A stretch of 64,000 bases of DNA from Nectonema munidae. Its lineage: Eukaryota; Nematomorpha; Nectonematoida; Nectonematidae. The DNA is taken from NCBI GenBank assembly GCA_030549495.1, contig JAUIRK010000306.1:124001-188000 (forward strand), written 5' to 3'. Both the position numbers and the translations under genes were made by a program. Shown one piece after another: positions 22,201 through 32,108 of this stretch (position 1 is the stretch's first letter; each line of letters starts with the position of its first letter). Under the pieces are notes generated by a model. That model was not told the DNA's origin. It saw only the letters and a list, made by a program, of their open reading frames with translations, and searched no databases.

Positions 22201-22663
22201 ACATGAATGAAGAAGTTCGTATGCTCTTTCCTCAAGTTTTTATGTTGATCAAACTTTTGCTCGTATGCCCTGTTTCTTCGAGCCAATGTGAACGCAGCTT
22301 TAGTGCTCTCAGATTAAAAACGTGGCTTAGAAACACTATGAGTCAAGCAAGACTTAACTATGTTGCTGTTTGTAACATACACCAAGGGCTTCTTGATGAA
22401 GTATCTATTGAATTACTTGCTGAGCAGTTTGCTAAATCAAATGAAAAAGGCGTGATACTTTTGGTTTTTAGTATATTTTTATGTCTATTTGTGCAACTGT
22501 TTTTTTTTATTATATAAAATGTAGTTTTTCCTCTTTTTCATTTTAAATATAATAAATTTCTTAAATTTAAAGTCTTACTATTGTACAAAAAAATTTTGCT
22601 TAAAAAACTTCAATATAATTTTATTATACCCCCCAGTTTTTTTTAGCTTTCCTACGCTACTGG
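19243..22663 (+). mobile_element. Near-complete hAT transposon (ZMYM1-like transposase) with TSD
   Basis: The left end CAAGGGCGTAGGAACC and the inverted right end TTCCTACGCTACT (22651-22663) share GCGTAGGAA. Both sides are flanked by GGTCTCGG, at 19235-19242 and 22664-22671, giving the 8-bp duplication expected of hAT; the exact boundary is uncertain by one base because of an adjoining G. The element is about 3.4 kb. It holds a long 5' leader (19330-20048) ending in a TTTTTTCAG acceptor just before the start codon, then one transposase gene on the plus strand. Intact ends, a retained duplication and long open exons indicate a recent insertion. Confidence 0.88.
20049..22517 (+). CDS. hAT transposase, TTF zinc finger type, four coding exons, two frame breaks
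   Basis: Four exons: 20049-20855, 20907-21307, 21363-21708 and 21761-22517. The introns are 51, 55 and 52 bp with GT..AG ends (GTAAGT, GTGTTT, GTAAGA donors; TTTCAG or CGCAG acceptors). The N-terminus has a TTF-type finger (PWLHYDLKSQKFFCFYC near 20310). The DDE-like core shows VIVDG joined across intron 1 to TQDING, then TYDGAANMMGRYKGC near 21100 and FHCASHVSNL near 21180. The C-terminal dimerisation motif is SSSQCERSFSALR near 22280. Two single-step frame breaks interrupt it, near 20285 beside T and A runs and near 21850 before a TAG at 21872. Both could be mutations or base-calling errors in homopolymers. The protein resembles the ZMYM1 and THAP/TTF hAT group. The last about 20 residues are hydrophobic and may be read-through of a damaged end. 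Confidence 0.85.
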
Positions 22664-22671
22664 TCTCGGGA

Positions 22672-22984
22672 ATAATCATTTCCAATGCCAAAGAGAAAAA
22701 AGGCTAGGAATCGTATGAGGATAATCTAAAAAAGAATTAATCTCTTACATGTGTACATCTATTTATGTAATTTCTGAAATTGAAGGCAAAATGAAGGTGG
22801 CTGGTCTAGAGGTGACATTAGATATTAAACACGCCATAACTTTAGAAATACAAAAGCTATGCGAAAATTTTTTTGAATGTATGTTAATGTCATATTTTAA
22901 ATTAAGTAAAATAATAATATACAAATATTAAGGTTAAATTTTTTACTTAAGGAGTTAATATTAGGAAAACTTGAGTGCCATTTT
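22672..22984. other. Spacer between hAT and piggyBac remnants
   Basis: A short frame at 22749-22931 has no recognisable motif. Nothing else was seen. Confidence 0.4.
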
Positions 22985-24200
22985 TATAGACTTCTCTAAT
23001 TGTTTGAATAGCAAATCATTTAATTAATGTTCTTTTAAATAGGCTTCTGCCTAGATCCTAGGACATTCATTTGACTTCTCCCCTATATTCATGTCATCCA
23101 TTTTCAAAAAGAATTATTTAACAAAACCATGAATATTTAAACCCTACCTAAAATGAGAAAATTTTATAAATTGAAAACTTCTTTTATGGCACCTGTAAAG
23201 TGTTTAGGAATTCCTTTTCTGCCTTTTCTGATTGTTCCTACCAATATTAGCCAGTCAATCTTTTTAAATGCTCGTGTACCAATTGGCAGTGGTAATATTT
23301 CTCTCAGTTCCTAAAATTTTGTCAATCAACCGTTTTACTACTTCTGTGGGAGAATTACTCACAAATATTTCACCGTTTTGTTTACCAACATATAGTACAA
23401 AATTTAATGTGTAAAAAGAACGTGTGTCAAACGAACAGTATACCCTTTACCCTAATTCTTTGGTTTTGATGTTTCAAAATACATTCTAAAATTACATCTA
23501 CCCTTGAAAGGAAATATAGCCTCGTCGACGGTCAGATATTCATGGGAACTATATAATGATTTACAATTTGTAACATAAAGCATCAAAGAACTGCAGCCAA
23601 TTTATCACTCTCTCTTCCACTTGTTCTAGTACCTTTGTCATCAAATCTCAGGCATCGACATAAAAATCGCTAAGAAGACATTACGATCGTTATAAAATTG
23701 CACCCAAACCTGTGTCATTCCAAATATCTTTGACATTTAAATTATTTCAATGAACCGCTCCTGTTATAAATAATTTACCCAAAAATGGTGAAATTTTGGA
23801 AACTCGAGTTTTCCTTGAGTGACTTGCTTCTTTGTAGTCATTTTTACTGATTCTATAAAGATATTAACGTTATTTACAATTAAGTTCATCATATTTTAAA
23901 AAAAGTTCAAATTATTCTAAAATAGATAAAAAAATATTTTCTTGCTCTTGCTTTGAATCCACAAAGATGAGTAATAATATTTTGTTTTCTAGTTCGAGAA
24001 TTTTTTCGCATTGATTTTTCTCTCTACGCTAATTTGTTCATGGCTGCGCAAGCCTGTTCAATTTCATCATCATCAGAATCATCTAAGTTCAATTCCTCAC
24101 TATCAGAGAGATGATCAGAAGTTTCTTCGATATCTGATTCAGAACTCTTTAAAGAATCAAAGTTCTATTGAAAAAGGTGTATTTTATTTCAGTAAATTAC
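22985..24200 (-). pseudogene. piggyBac transposase remnant, minus strand
   Basis: Reading leftward from about 24180, the N-terminal acidic region is SESDIEETSDHLSDSEEL and then DDSDDDEIEQACAAMNK. Further on, LRFDDKGTRTS and DKLAAV (about 23660-23590) match the family's RFDDKxTR...DKLAAI block. VDEAIFPFKGRCNFRMYF near 23510 matches the TxDEQLxPFRGRCxFRxYM block around a catalytic Asp. Many stops and frame changes follow toward 22985, and the second half of the domain is not readable. This copy differs in sequence from the one at 4375-5771, so it represents another piggyBac lineage or a much older insertion. Confidence 0.75.
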
Positions 24201-24690
24201 TAATTTCATCAATTAAAGACATGAAATTCCAAGTTTTCACGACTTGAAAATTAGAAAGAGACTTTTATTGAAAACAAAACCAAATTATTTTGAATGACCT
24301 AGAAGTGTGAAGATAACAATAAAAAAGGATGATGTAATGATAAAAACGTTTTTAATTCTCGGAAAAATTTGTCAATCAAAGTATCGGTTTCATATCGCGT
24401 TGGAAATGTAATTGTGGTGATAAGTGACCCAACTATAGTTAAATTATAAAACTTCTAGTTGAGAAAATTGTCAATCTTTAAGATTGAAATTAAAGTCACC
24501 ACAAAAGATGTTCAAATTATTTCTATCTCTACTGAAAATTAAATTTTCAAGGAAAGAAAGAAAATATTCAAACATGTCTGTGAATATGTTAAACGAATGC
24601 ATTTCATAACCATTATTATTAAAAATATTATTGATCAAGTTACTAGATAAAGTCTAACAACGGGTGGGCTTGTCAAAAGAATGGTCTAAT

Positions 24691-24870
24691 CAGTGGCGTA
24701 GCCAGAGGGGGGGGCAAGGGGGGCAGTGCCCCCCTCCCCAAATATTTTTTCTACCCCCCCCCCCCCCCCAAATAATTTTATTTCCAATATGCTTGCCCCC
24801 CTAAATTCCTTTCATGCCCCCTCTAAATTCCTTACATGCCCCCAACTTCCATTTTTTGGCTACGCCACTG
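24691..24870. mobile_element. 180-bp hAT MITE with perfect TIRs and TSD
   Basis: The ends CAGTGGCGTAGCCA and TGGCTACGCCACTG are perfect 14-bp inverted repeats. GGTCTAAT occurs immediately outside both ends (24683-24690 and 24871-24878), a perfect 8-bp target-site duplication. The inside is C-rich, with a C run at about 24757-24769 and three CCCCC(T)AAATTCCTT-like blocks, and has no coding capacity. Confidence 0.95.
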
Positions 24871-24878
24871 GGTCTAAT

Positions 24879-25794
24879 CCATTAAAAAATCATTAAAGAA
24901 ATAAATCTAAATGTTCGTACATCTAAATTAACCAAATTTTTGTAAAGACAATAAAATTTCAAGAGCTTGAAAAAATAACTAAAGTTTCAATGTTTGCGAA
25001 CAAGCTTCTGCTATTTGGATGAAATATTTTAAGTGAGTGAGTTAAATGTACTTCACTAATTGAGTCAATTTCATTCTTAAGGAAATACACTCTTTCTGTT
25101 AAAATTTAGCTCAGGTCCTTGAAAATACCTAAATAATACAAATCAAATTGATATTTAAATTTCATTGAATTAAATATTTAACTATATTAAAATGATATAT
25201 GTATAAAACCAGACATGACATGATGATATACATTTTTTAACTTATTATTCAAATACAAAAAAAGATTTATGGTTGATAGGATCATTCATATGCCCATTAA
25301 TTACTGTTAGCATGCTTTCTGTGTAATAGGAAAAAATGCACGGTTCTATCTATAGGTAGAAGTAGTATACCCAAAGTTGAAAGAGTTAGAGCAATATCTG
25401 ACATAGTAAAAATCCTTAATGACATAATAGTTGAAATCTAATTATCTTTGAGAAACTTTAAAATCTCTTTATCAACTCCTTCTTTCTATTTATGGAATAG
25501 GTACAATACTAAGAAATAAATATAAAAAAAATAAAAAAATAAATCTTTTGGAAAAATTTATTTTTAACAATTATTTGTTATGTTCCTTAATGGCATTAAG
25601 AACTTTTTTTAGAATTCCAAATAAAAGTAAAAAATTGGATTTTATTTTAACTATATTTTTCCTTTATATATATACAAAGTTACTTTATTTTATCTGAATG
25701 ATTCAGTTAGAATTATCTAATATTTTACATGCCATAGCTAATTATTGGATATGCTTCTTAGTTTGGAAGCAAAATATCTATAAAAAATTTCCAA
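24879..25794. other. Intergenic, nothing recognised
   Basis: AT-rich spacer with no recognisable frame, repeat or terminal repeat. Confidence 0.4.
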
Positions 25795-25880
25795 GTTGGA
25801 GTCATTAAAAGAACCTTGACTCCGGAGTTCGCGTCGGAGTCACTAAAATATCTAGATAACTCTGCATACCTGGTTACAAT
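25795..25880. repeat. GACTCCG-type hAT end fragment
   Basis: TTGGAGTCATTAAAAGAACC, TTGACTCCGGAGTTCGCGTC and GGAGTCACT are followed by AACTCTGCATACCTGG. This resembles the 3' end of the BED-finger hAT at 18990-19074. No coding sequence is attached. Confidence 0.5.
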
Positions 25881-25954
25881 CCATCAAATAACAGGCAAAT
25901 TTTTATAAACATTTTAATATAAAACATCTTATTTGTCATTATTATAATTATTAT

Positions 25955-26034
25955 TATGAGTGGCATAGCCAGGAATTTGAACCAAGGAGGGCAAATTTTT
26001 TTTATAGTATATAACAAGTATGGCTACGCCTAGG
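25955..26034. mobile_element. Fragment of a CAGTGGCGTAGCCA-type hAT MITE, interrupted by another element
   Basis: GAGTGGCATAGCCAGG at about 25960 and TATGGCTACGCCT at about 26022-26034 are variants of the ends of the MITE at 24691-24870. The right end runs directly into the element at 26034-26808. Confidence 0.55.
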
Positions 26035-26808
26035 GGTGCACATCCCGGGGGGCGAAAATGAGCTTCGCCCCCCCCCCCCCACCCCACAATAATTTTCTAT
26101 AAGTAAGAGTTGCTGCTTGTTTGTAAAACATGTATGATGATCGCATAGAAGGAATGCAGACTTTCGAATCAATCAAACATCATGCCAAGCTGCTCTGAAA
26201 TTCCTATCGAACATATTTTACAGACGATGCGTGAGAGCTATATAATAATAATCCTTTGCTTCAATATGCATACAGGTCACAGAGCAAACATGTTGATGAT
26301 CCACTAGATTTTCTCATCTTCTGTCACAGTGATTCTATTTTTCTTTCTTTCTCCTCTGTTTTCCTCTTCCGCTTTCTCTGCTAAAACTCAATCATTCACT
26401 CAAGCTCTCTTCTTTCATTCAAGCTCTCTTCTCTTGTTAAGCTCTTCTATCTCATTCAGCTCTCCAGTGACGTAGCTAGGCTGGGCATGATGGGCCGTGC
26501 CCACTCTCCTATGTACCGCATGGTGCCGCCATGCATCTTATGCGATATCAGTTTGTGAAAATTTCTCCAATGAAAGGATTAAGAAAGTATACAAAATGTT
26601 GCTCACGTTTTTTGTTTTTAAATTGTGCCTGTCTTATAATTTATAATAAGTCTTATAAATTTTGGACTTTAGGTATGCGCTGAATACACTCTATTTTAAA
26701 GGATTGCTTAAATATTTGGTCTCCCGTTGTATTTTCAGACCACTAATTTTGAAAATTGCAACAAAAAAATTTCACCCCCTTAATAATTTTGAGGATGTGC
26801 GCCCCTGG
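26034..26808. mobile_element. Non-autonomous element of about 775 bp, hAT-like ends
   Basis: AGGGGTGCACATCC at the left and GGATGTGCGCCCCT at the right (26795-26808) are inverted repeats differing at one base. CTACGCCT on the left and GTACGCCT on the right are a candidate 8-bp duplication with one mismatch. The body contains a C run (about 26070-26083), repeated TCATTCAAGCTCTCTTCT motifs at about 26397-26460, and, at 26464, another hAT-end-like CAGTGACGTAGCTAGG. No transposase is present. Confidence 0.65.
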
Positions 26809-28619
26809 TACGCCTTTAGGGCGGCTCTTAAAATGAAAATTTTTAATTTATACACTGCCATCCCACCAGTTTTTTCCATTCATGAAAGAAACACCCTTTA
26901 CTAAATATCTTTACAATTTAACAAACTTTAGAGATGGCCCTCTAGAATCAAAAATTGCCTTCTTGAAATTTATTTGCATATATCTATTAAGTGTTGCAAG
27001 ATGCACAGTTCAGTCATAAAGATATATATTTTTCTTTCTTTACTAGCTTCTGATTTTAATAAATCATTGAAAACAGAAAATAGAGTGATGTTTATCTATT
27101 TGGTTCAAATGAGGCTGAATATCTTGGTACAAAGCTTGCATCATACCAACGGACCCTTGTAAGAATCGTCACAAATTAGAGCTATGTAAGCTGTATTAAC
27201 ATTAGGCTGGAATGCCAGTTCGTGCCTCCTAACGTACCATTTCAAAGTTGATCGGAAATCTAAAAAACAAAGATCTTGAAACTCCTGAACACAAGTTTAA
27301 AGTAATTGAGTTTACCAATAGATTTCCTCATTTGTTTCACTTGGCCATGTAGATACCTGATCACAATGACAATTTCATAGGACAGAATTTCTTCTTTGTC
27401 GACCTAAAAAGAGTCGTGCTCGATAAATTGTAAGAGTAAATGAAGTTGAAACACATCGATCTTTACGTGCTCAACAACGGAAGGAGGATTCATCTTAGCA
27501 CCTTAAAATATCATAAGAACTTTAAATATGAAAAATGTTTTTTCCTGCTTCTTCTTCTACTGTAAAAACTGATGACAATTTCAAATATACCAACAAGAGA
27601 ATACTAGAGATAGATCCATAATCTCAGCCTTCAACCAAAAGAGCAACATTCACTATTATGTCTCCAGGCAGGAGCTTTGGATAGGATCATTATCATCAAG
27701 GAAAACCATTTATTTACTTAATTAAATGGCTTCCCATCTTGATCATGATGCTATTGATGTAAATATAAACAGAAACTCGACCCATCAAGAAAGAACAAAG
27801 AAGCGAGACTCAGCAGCTTTACTGTGGTGGTAGCTTGAAGGAAGATCTATAATGCCTTTATCTTTTACTAATACTTGCCTCTAGTACTGGGGTTAAACAC
27901 CTGTTGGGTGTTATAAAATTAACTTTATGAACTGGTTAAGAACAGAGCTCAGTTATGATTCAGTGCTTGGCAAAATATAAGATAGAAGGTCAGATAGTAC
28001 CACTATGCCTTGAAATGACAGTATCAGACTATCAGTTATACAAGTTAATGTATTTTAATCGAAGAGAGACTGCAAAATGATCAACTCTTTCTATTTAACT
28101 GTTGAATATAATTAGTGGCTCCATTTCGCGCAACGTCTACACTTAGGCATAAAACAACCATGTAATGATTCCTGAGAATTTCTCTGGCTCTCAATGACAT
28201 TTTTTAGAGATATTCCAGCACGAGGACTTAATTTCCAAATCCTAGGTTATCTATACCTTCTAGATGTTGCTGTATCAAGGATAAGTCAAAATGACACTTT
28301 AGAAAAGTGAATTCTTGTTCTACTCATATTTTCTTATGTGATTTATATGAATGCCTGGCAACATCGCCTTTGAAAAGTCTTTGAATGACTTTAGACTTAA
28401 AAACTCCACCAACATGCACTCAGAGTGATCGCTTTTGCAAAGAATAATTTTTCTTTTATGTCTTGAGAATTTGTTGGTCTGACTGCAATTGGCATTCATT
28501 TGTAAAATGAATCTAGAAAAGAGTGCTAGCTCCAATGAAGGATGAAGAGTTTCATGTCATCCAACCAAAAGACGTAGTGTAAAGTCTGACCGTTTTCTTT
28601 GCAATCAAGGCCCTTTATA
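26809..28619. other. Intergenic, no clear gene
   Basis: Short frames occur (26974-27162 plus, 28535-28320 minus), but none carries a known motif, and reading longer stretches needs constant frame changes. It may hold a very old coding sequence that can no longer be identified. Confidence 0.35.
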
Positions 28620-28800
28620 GTCTGCACATTTGATTCAAAATTACTATTTCAGATGCTCAGAATCCGAGAAACAGTGTTCTTGAAAGATCTGTGGGGAGAT
28701 GATGAGCATTTCCATCATGCTTTAAAAGAGGTGAAGGGCCATATCGTCAATGACGGGTGAGAGAGGTGTGTAGCTCTTATTCATGATTTAACAAGAATGA
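28620..28800 (+). pseudogene. Weak coding-like fragment (HHALKEVKGH...ERCVALIHD)
   Basis: A plus-strand frame reads KDLWGDDEHFHHALKEVKGH and, after a stop, ERCVALIHDLTRM. The second phrase recalls a motif seen in uncharacterised arthropod proteins associated with mobile elements, but I cannot name the family. Stops on both sides show it is not a working gene. Confidence 0.2.
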
Positions 28801-29214
28801 GGATCAACTTCAGTTCTAAGTTATCTGTGAACATTGATCATTGCTTCCAAACTACTACGAAAAGCCCTATGTTGTATCTAACACCTCCCCATTGCGTAGA
28901 TAATACACATACAAAGAGCTGAATATGATGTAATAGTATCTTTCTTGCCAACATAATAATAAGAAACCATATCCAATATATTCCGACTCAAAAAAATTGT
29001 CATCATTTTCGTTCATTTGCAGTTTTTATATTTAGAGGTAGACTCTTGATAAAAACCATAAGGTCGAAATATTGAATCCTAATTTGTAATTGTAAAGTCG
29101 AGATAAAGATTTTCTTTTGAAAGTTTGCTTTTAATAATTATACTTATAATATATTTTTTTATTTTTCAGAAATTAATATTTACGGTTTTTTATTGATAAT
29201 AAGTTCGAATAAAT

Positions 29215-29735
29215 TTATTATAGATTATTTTAACCCACAAAAATGTCAAAAAAAACTTCCTTTCGAACAAGTTTTGTCTATCTTAGAGAAATTTGAGGAT
29301 TTTGCTATTGACGAAGTAGAAGATGTACCTAGTAATAGCGATCAGATGCGGATTATGAGGTAAACAGCAATGATTATAGTGAACGAGATTATGAAGAAAA
29401 TGAAAATGAGCCTATCCAAGATGATATTGAACAAAGTGATCAAGAAATAACCTAACCAAGATTATGTTCATATTCTAAAGATGGCTATATTTTGAAAGCA
29501 GATTTAGAAACTTAGGAGAACCTCCTGATGCAACATTGTTTCAAGCAGACCAGGATTAAAAACGATGGTGCTAATGCAAGTTCTCCCGAAAAAGCAATTC
29601 AACTTTTCATAAATAAAGGATTGATTTCGATGGTTATCAAATGGGCGAACCACAAAAGTTTGCGCAGAGAACCTGTTGTGGTCCTCATTCTGTTAATCTC
29701 TTCCAAAACTGTTTGTAATAAATCTGAATAATTTC
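29215..29735 (+). pseudogene. piggyBac transposase N-terminal remnant
   Basis: About 29215-29460 reads as an acidic leader: FEDFAIDEVEDVPSNSD, then, after a frame break, YEVNSNDYSERDYEENENE. This is typical of piggyBac N-termini. The next block (29570-29660) reads ASSPEKAIQLFINKGLISMV, matching the start of the DDE_Tnp_1_7 domain. The rest of the transposase is absent. Downstream at 29871-29885 is the palindrome GGGTCTTTTGGACCC, related to the one near 7512. Confidence 0.6.
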
Positions 29736-29984
29736 TTTTATTTGTTTTTTCTCTTTTGATGCATTAATTCCTTTACTTTCCCAACAATCAATAACGAATA
29801 ATATTCCTCTAATATGCATTTTATAACTTTTCTTTTTATAAATTGCAAATTAGAAAAAAATTTTAAGTTAGGGTCTTTTGGACCCCATAGTACAAAATAA
29901 GTAACAAATTTTATGGGAATGAGGCTTAACGACCACTCTACTGTGCCTTTTTTAGAAATAGAATAAGCATGTCTTTTGTCCAAT
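29736..29984. repeat. Non-coding 3' part of the piggyBac remnant with GGGTC palindrome
   Basis: GGGTCTTTTGGACCC at 29871-29885 is a palindrome with a 5-base loop. TTAA at about 29926 may be the right insertion boundary, but no TIR match was confirmed. Confidence 0.35.
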
Positions 29985-30128
29985 AGCTATGAGGGGGTGC
30001 ACCTTCAAAAATAAGTGAAAAGTGTCCATGAGAGAAAAAGTTGAGAAGCACTTGTCTAGAATTCATTGTTTTCCAACTTTTTTTTCCTGTGGGCCCCCAA
30101 CAAATTGTGAGGTTAATTGACACACCGG
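29985..30128. repeat. Two abutting hAT-like ends
   Basis: AAAAAGTTGAGAAGCACTTG at about 30036-30055 resembles a Charlie-type right end. CATTGTTTTCCAACTTTTTT at 30065, followed by CCTGTGGGCCCCC, resembles a left end of the same broad type. Neither has a transposase nearby. Confidence 0.45.
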
Positions 30129-31323
30129 TACTCAAATTATTATGCATCAACATATGAGTGTCTCTTCAACAAAGTTTTCTTTTAAATTCTGCATGGACCC
30201 TCTGAATTTTTCTTTGGACCATATGGAGTCTACATGCACCCTGTTTAGAAAAACTGCTAGATGCTTAGCTTATAAAACCACAAGGTCTTATTTTCAAATC
30301 GAGTCGTCGACACAAGCTGTGCAATTGTGCCTTCTACCTTACTTATAACAACTATCAAGTATTATTATTGGATTAAATGATTTATTTAAAAGTGAACAAA
30401 TCAAGATAGGTTGTCGTCACATGATAGAATAATTAAAAAAGAATTGATTTGCTTATAAACAGTTTGATGTTGTAGGATATAACATTTGATTTGGATGCAG
30501 GACGACATCCATGCCTGAAAATTCATTGTTGTAAACATCAGTGTTGGCTTGGAAAGTAAGCATTGGGGTGGAATAAGAAGAGCCGAAAGGGTGTGTGAAT
30601 ATATGAGATGAGCAATTGAGAGCGGTTGGTAGGGATTGAGGTAGATGCAAATAAGGAGTTTGAAGCATATGTAAGAAAATGAAGAGGAAAATGTGATCAG
30701 ACTGTGTTCGAAGGTATATTTCAAGGTAGAGGGAAAATTAAAAGGGTTATATATCTATATAAATTAAAGATTTGAGAGAGTAAAAAAAAGAATAAATAAA
30801 GAAGGGACTGAATTTTAATAGCGAAAGATATTAAGGGGAAGAAGATAGAAAAAAAGGTAAAAATAAATACGATAAAACATAAGATTGAAATCAAGTAATT
30901 TTAAATATTAAATCTTTTGAAAAGATAGGAAATAAAGAGAATAATCATTCAGGGTCAGAGGGATCGTATTGCAATGCACTATGGGGATATAAAAGATAAT
31001 TACTCACTAAGGTTGGAAAGAAAAAAAACAAAATTATTAATAGATTTTAAAAGAATAAATTAAGTTTGGAGAGCCAAACAGTAAATACAGAAAGTATGCA
31101 TTGTGTAAATAATGATATGTGCATGATATAAATACGTGATCAATCAGTGTGTTTCGCTAGTTTTAAGTGTTATTTTTGCTGAGTATATTTTGCCAAGATT
31201 AAAATTTTGCCATTTTAAAATATTTGAAAATTTAATATTTTATCAAAAATGTAATTTTTCTTACTTTTTAAAAAACTGTATTTATCGTTTAGATAGTTGA
31301 GAATTTTAATAATTAATTCAATT
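30129..31323. other. Intergenic; upstream region of CHMP5
   Basis: The plus-strand frame 30142-30348 and minus-strand frames 30724-30401 have no motif. The purine-rich stretch 30640-30960 explains the open minus frames. The CHMP5 promoter must lie at the right end, but no element stands out. Confidence 0.4.
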
Positions 31324-31995
31324 ATGAGTCGATTGTTTGGAAAACCAAAAGCAAAGGAGCCAGCACCCAATCTAACGGAATGCATCAGTAATTTGGATGG
31401 AAGAGTGACATCGATTGAGAACAAGTGCTCTAAAATCGATGAAGACCTGACAAAAATAAAGTGCCAACTAAACAAAATGAAGGAAGGTGCTGCTAAGAAT
31501 TCTCTCAAGCAAAAAGCTCTTCGACTTTTGAAACAGAGAAAGGCGTACGAAGGCCAAGTTGAGAATTTGCGGAATCAGACGTTTAATATGGAGCAAGCGA
31601 ATTACGCCAACCAAAGCCTGAAAGACACCAAGGTCACGATGGACGCTTTACGTATCGGAGTCAACGAGATGAAGAAGGGGTATAAGCACGTAGACATAGA
31701 CAAGATAGATGACCTGCAAGACGACATGGCAGATCTGCTTGATCAAGCTAGTGAAGTTCAAGATGCGCTCGGCCGAACTTACGGGATGCCTGAAGTTGAT
31801 GACGATGAGTTGGAAGCAGAGTTAAATGCTTTAGGCGAAGAATTGTTAGACGATAAAGACTCTTCGTATTTGGATGACGCTGTTAAAACACCCTCTGTTC
31901 CTACAAAAGATCCTTCTGAACGCATTTCCACTTCCAATAGTAGAGCTGCGAGCAGTGTTCCTGTTGACGAGTTTGGATTGCCGCAGTTAAAATGA
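31324..31995 (+). CDS. CHMP5: Charged multivesicular body protein 5 (Vps60), intact single-exon gene
   Basis: CHMP5/Vps60 is an accessory ESCRT-III protein. It binds the Vps4 cofactor LIP5/Vta1 and helps multivesicular-body sorting and late endosome traffic at the cytosolic membrane face. The 223-residue product starts MSRLFGKPKAKEPAPNLTEC, the typical family N-terminus. A basic coiled-coil core follows (KALRLLKQRKAYEGQVENLR, then FNMEQANYANQSLKDTKVTM). The acidic C-terminal half, from about residue 125, includes DIDKIDDLQDDMADLLDQA and a DDELEAELNALGEEL helix. It ends VDEFGLPQLK, close to the VDEFGLPQ ending of vertebrate CHMP5 (219 residues). I chose the ATG at 31324 because its product matches the family start; the 9 codons upstream are in frame but lack an ATG start and similarity. 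G+C content is higher than in the flanks. No frame breaks. Confidence 0.97.
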   Translation: MSRLFGKPKAKEPAPNLTECISNLDGRVTSIENKCSKIDEDLTKIKCQLNKMKEGAAKNSLKQKALRLLKQRKAYEGQVENLRNQTFNMEQANYANQSLKDTKVTMDALRIGVNEMKKGYKHVDIDKIDDLQDDMADLLDQASEVQDALGRTYGMPEVDDDELEAELNALGEELLDDKDSSYLDDAVKTPSVPTKDPSERISTSNSRAASSVPVDEFGLPQLK

Positions 31996-32102
31996 AATTT
32001 GAATGTGTCTTTCTTGTTCATATGTAGAGCTCTGCCTTCTTAATTTATCCTTTAATTATTATTGTTATTTAAAAAAATCCTTCTATTTTTACAATTTATC
32101 AT

Positions 32103-32108
32103 AATAAA
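32103..32108 (+). promoter_or_regulatory. Candidate poly(A) signal of CHMP5
   Basis: AATAAA, about 110 bp after the CHMP5 stop codon. The position is reasonable; the hexamer alone is weak evidence in AT-rich DNA. Confidence 0.5.

Noticed and set aside
24757-24769. Poly-C/poly-G runs (also 11800, 26070, 35781) as G-quadruplex regulators
   Set aside because: At 24757 and 26070 the runs are inside non-autonomous transposons and are simply homopolymers. Nothing links them to a host gene.
26809-28619. An ancient retroelement gene
   Set aside because: Some translated phrases seemed suggestive, but no RT, integrase, gag or other diagnostic motif could be read.
30401-30724. Two overlapping minus-strand open frames
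   Set aside because: They lie in a purine-rich plus strand that lacks stops on the minus strand by composition. No motif, no splice context and no similarity were recognised.
31297-31323. Nine extra codons at the CHMP5 N-terminus
   Set aside because: They lack an ATG start, and the family N-terminus MSRLFG begins at the ATG at 31324.
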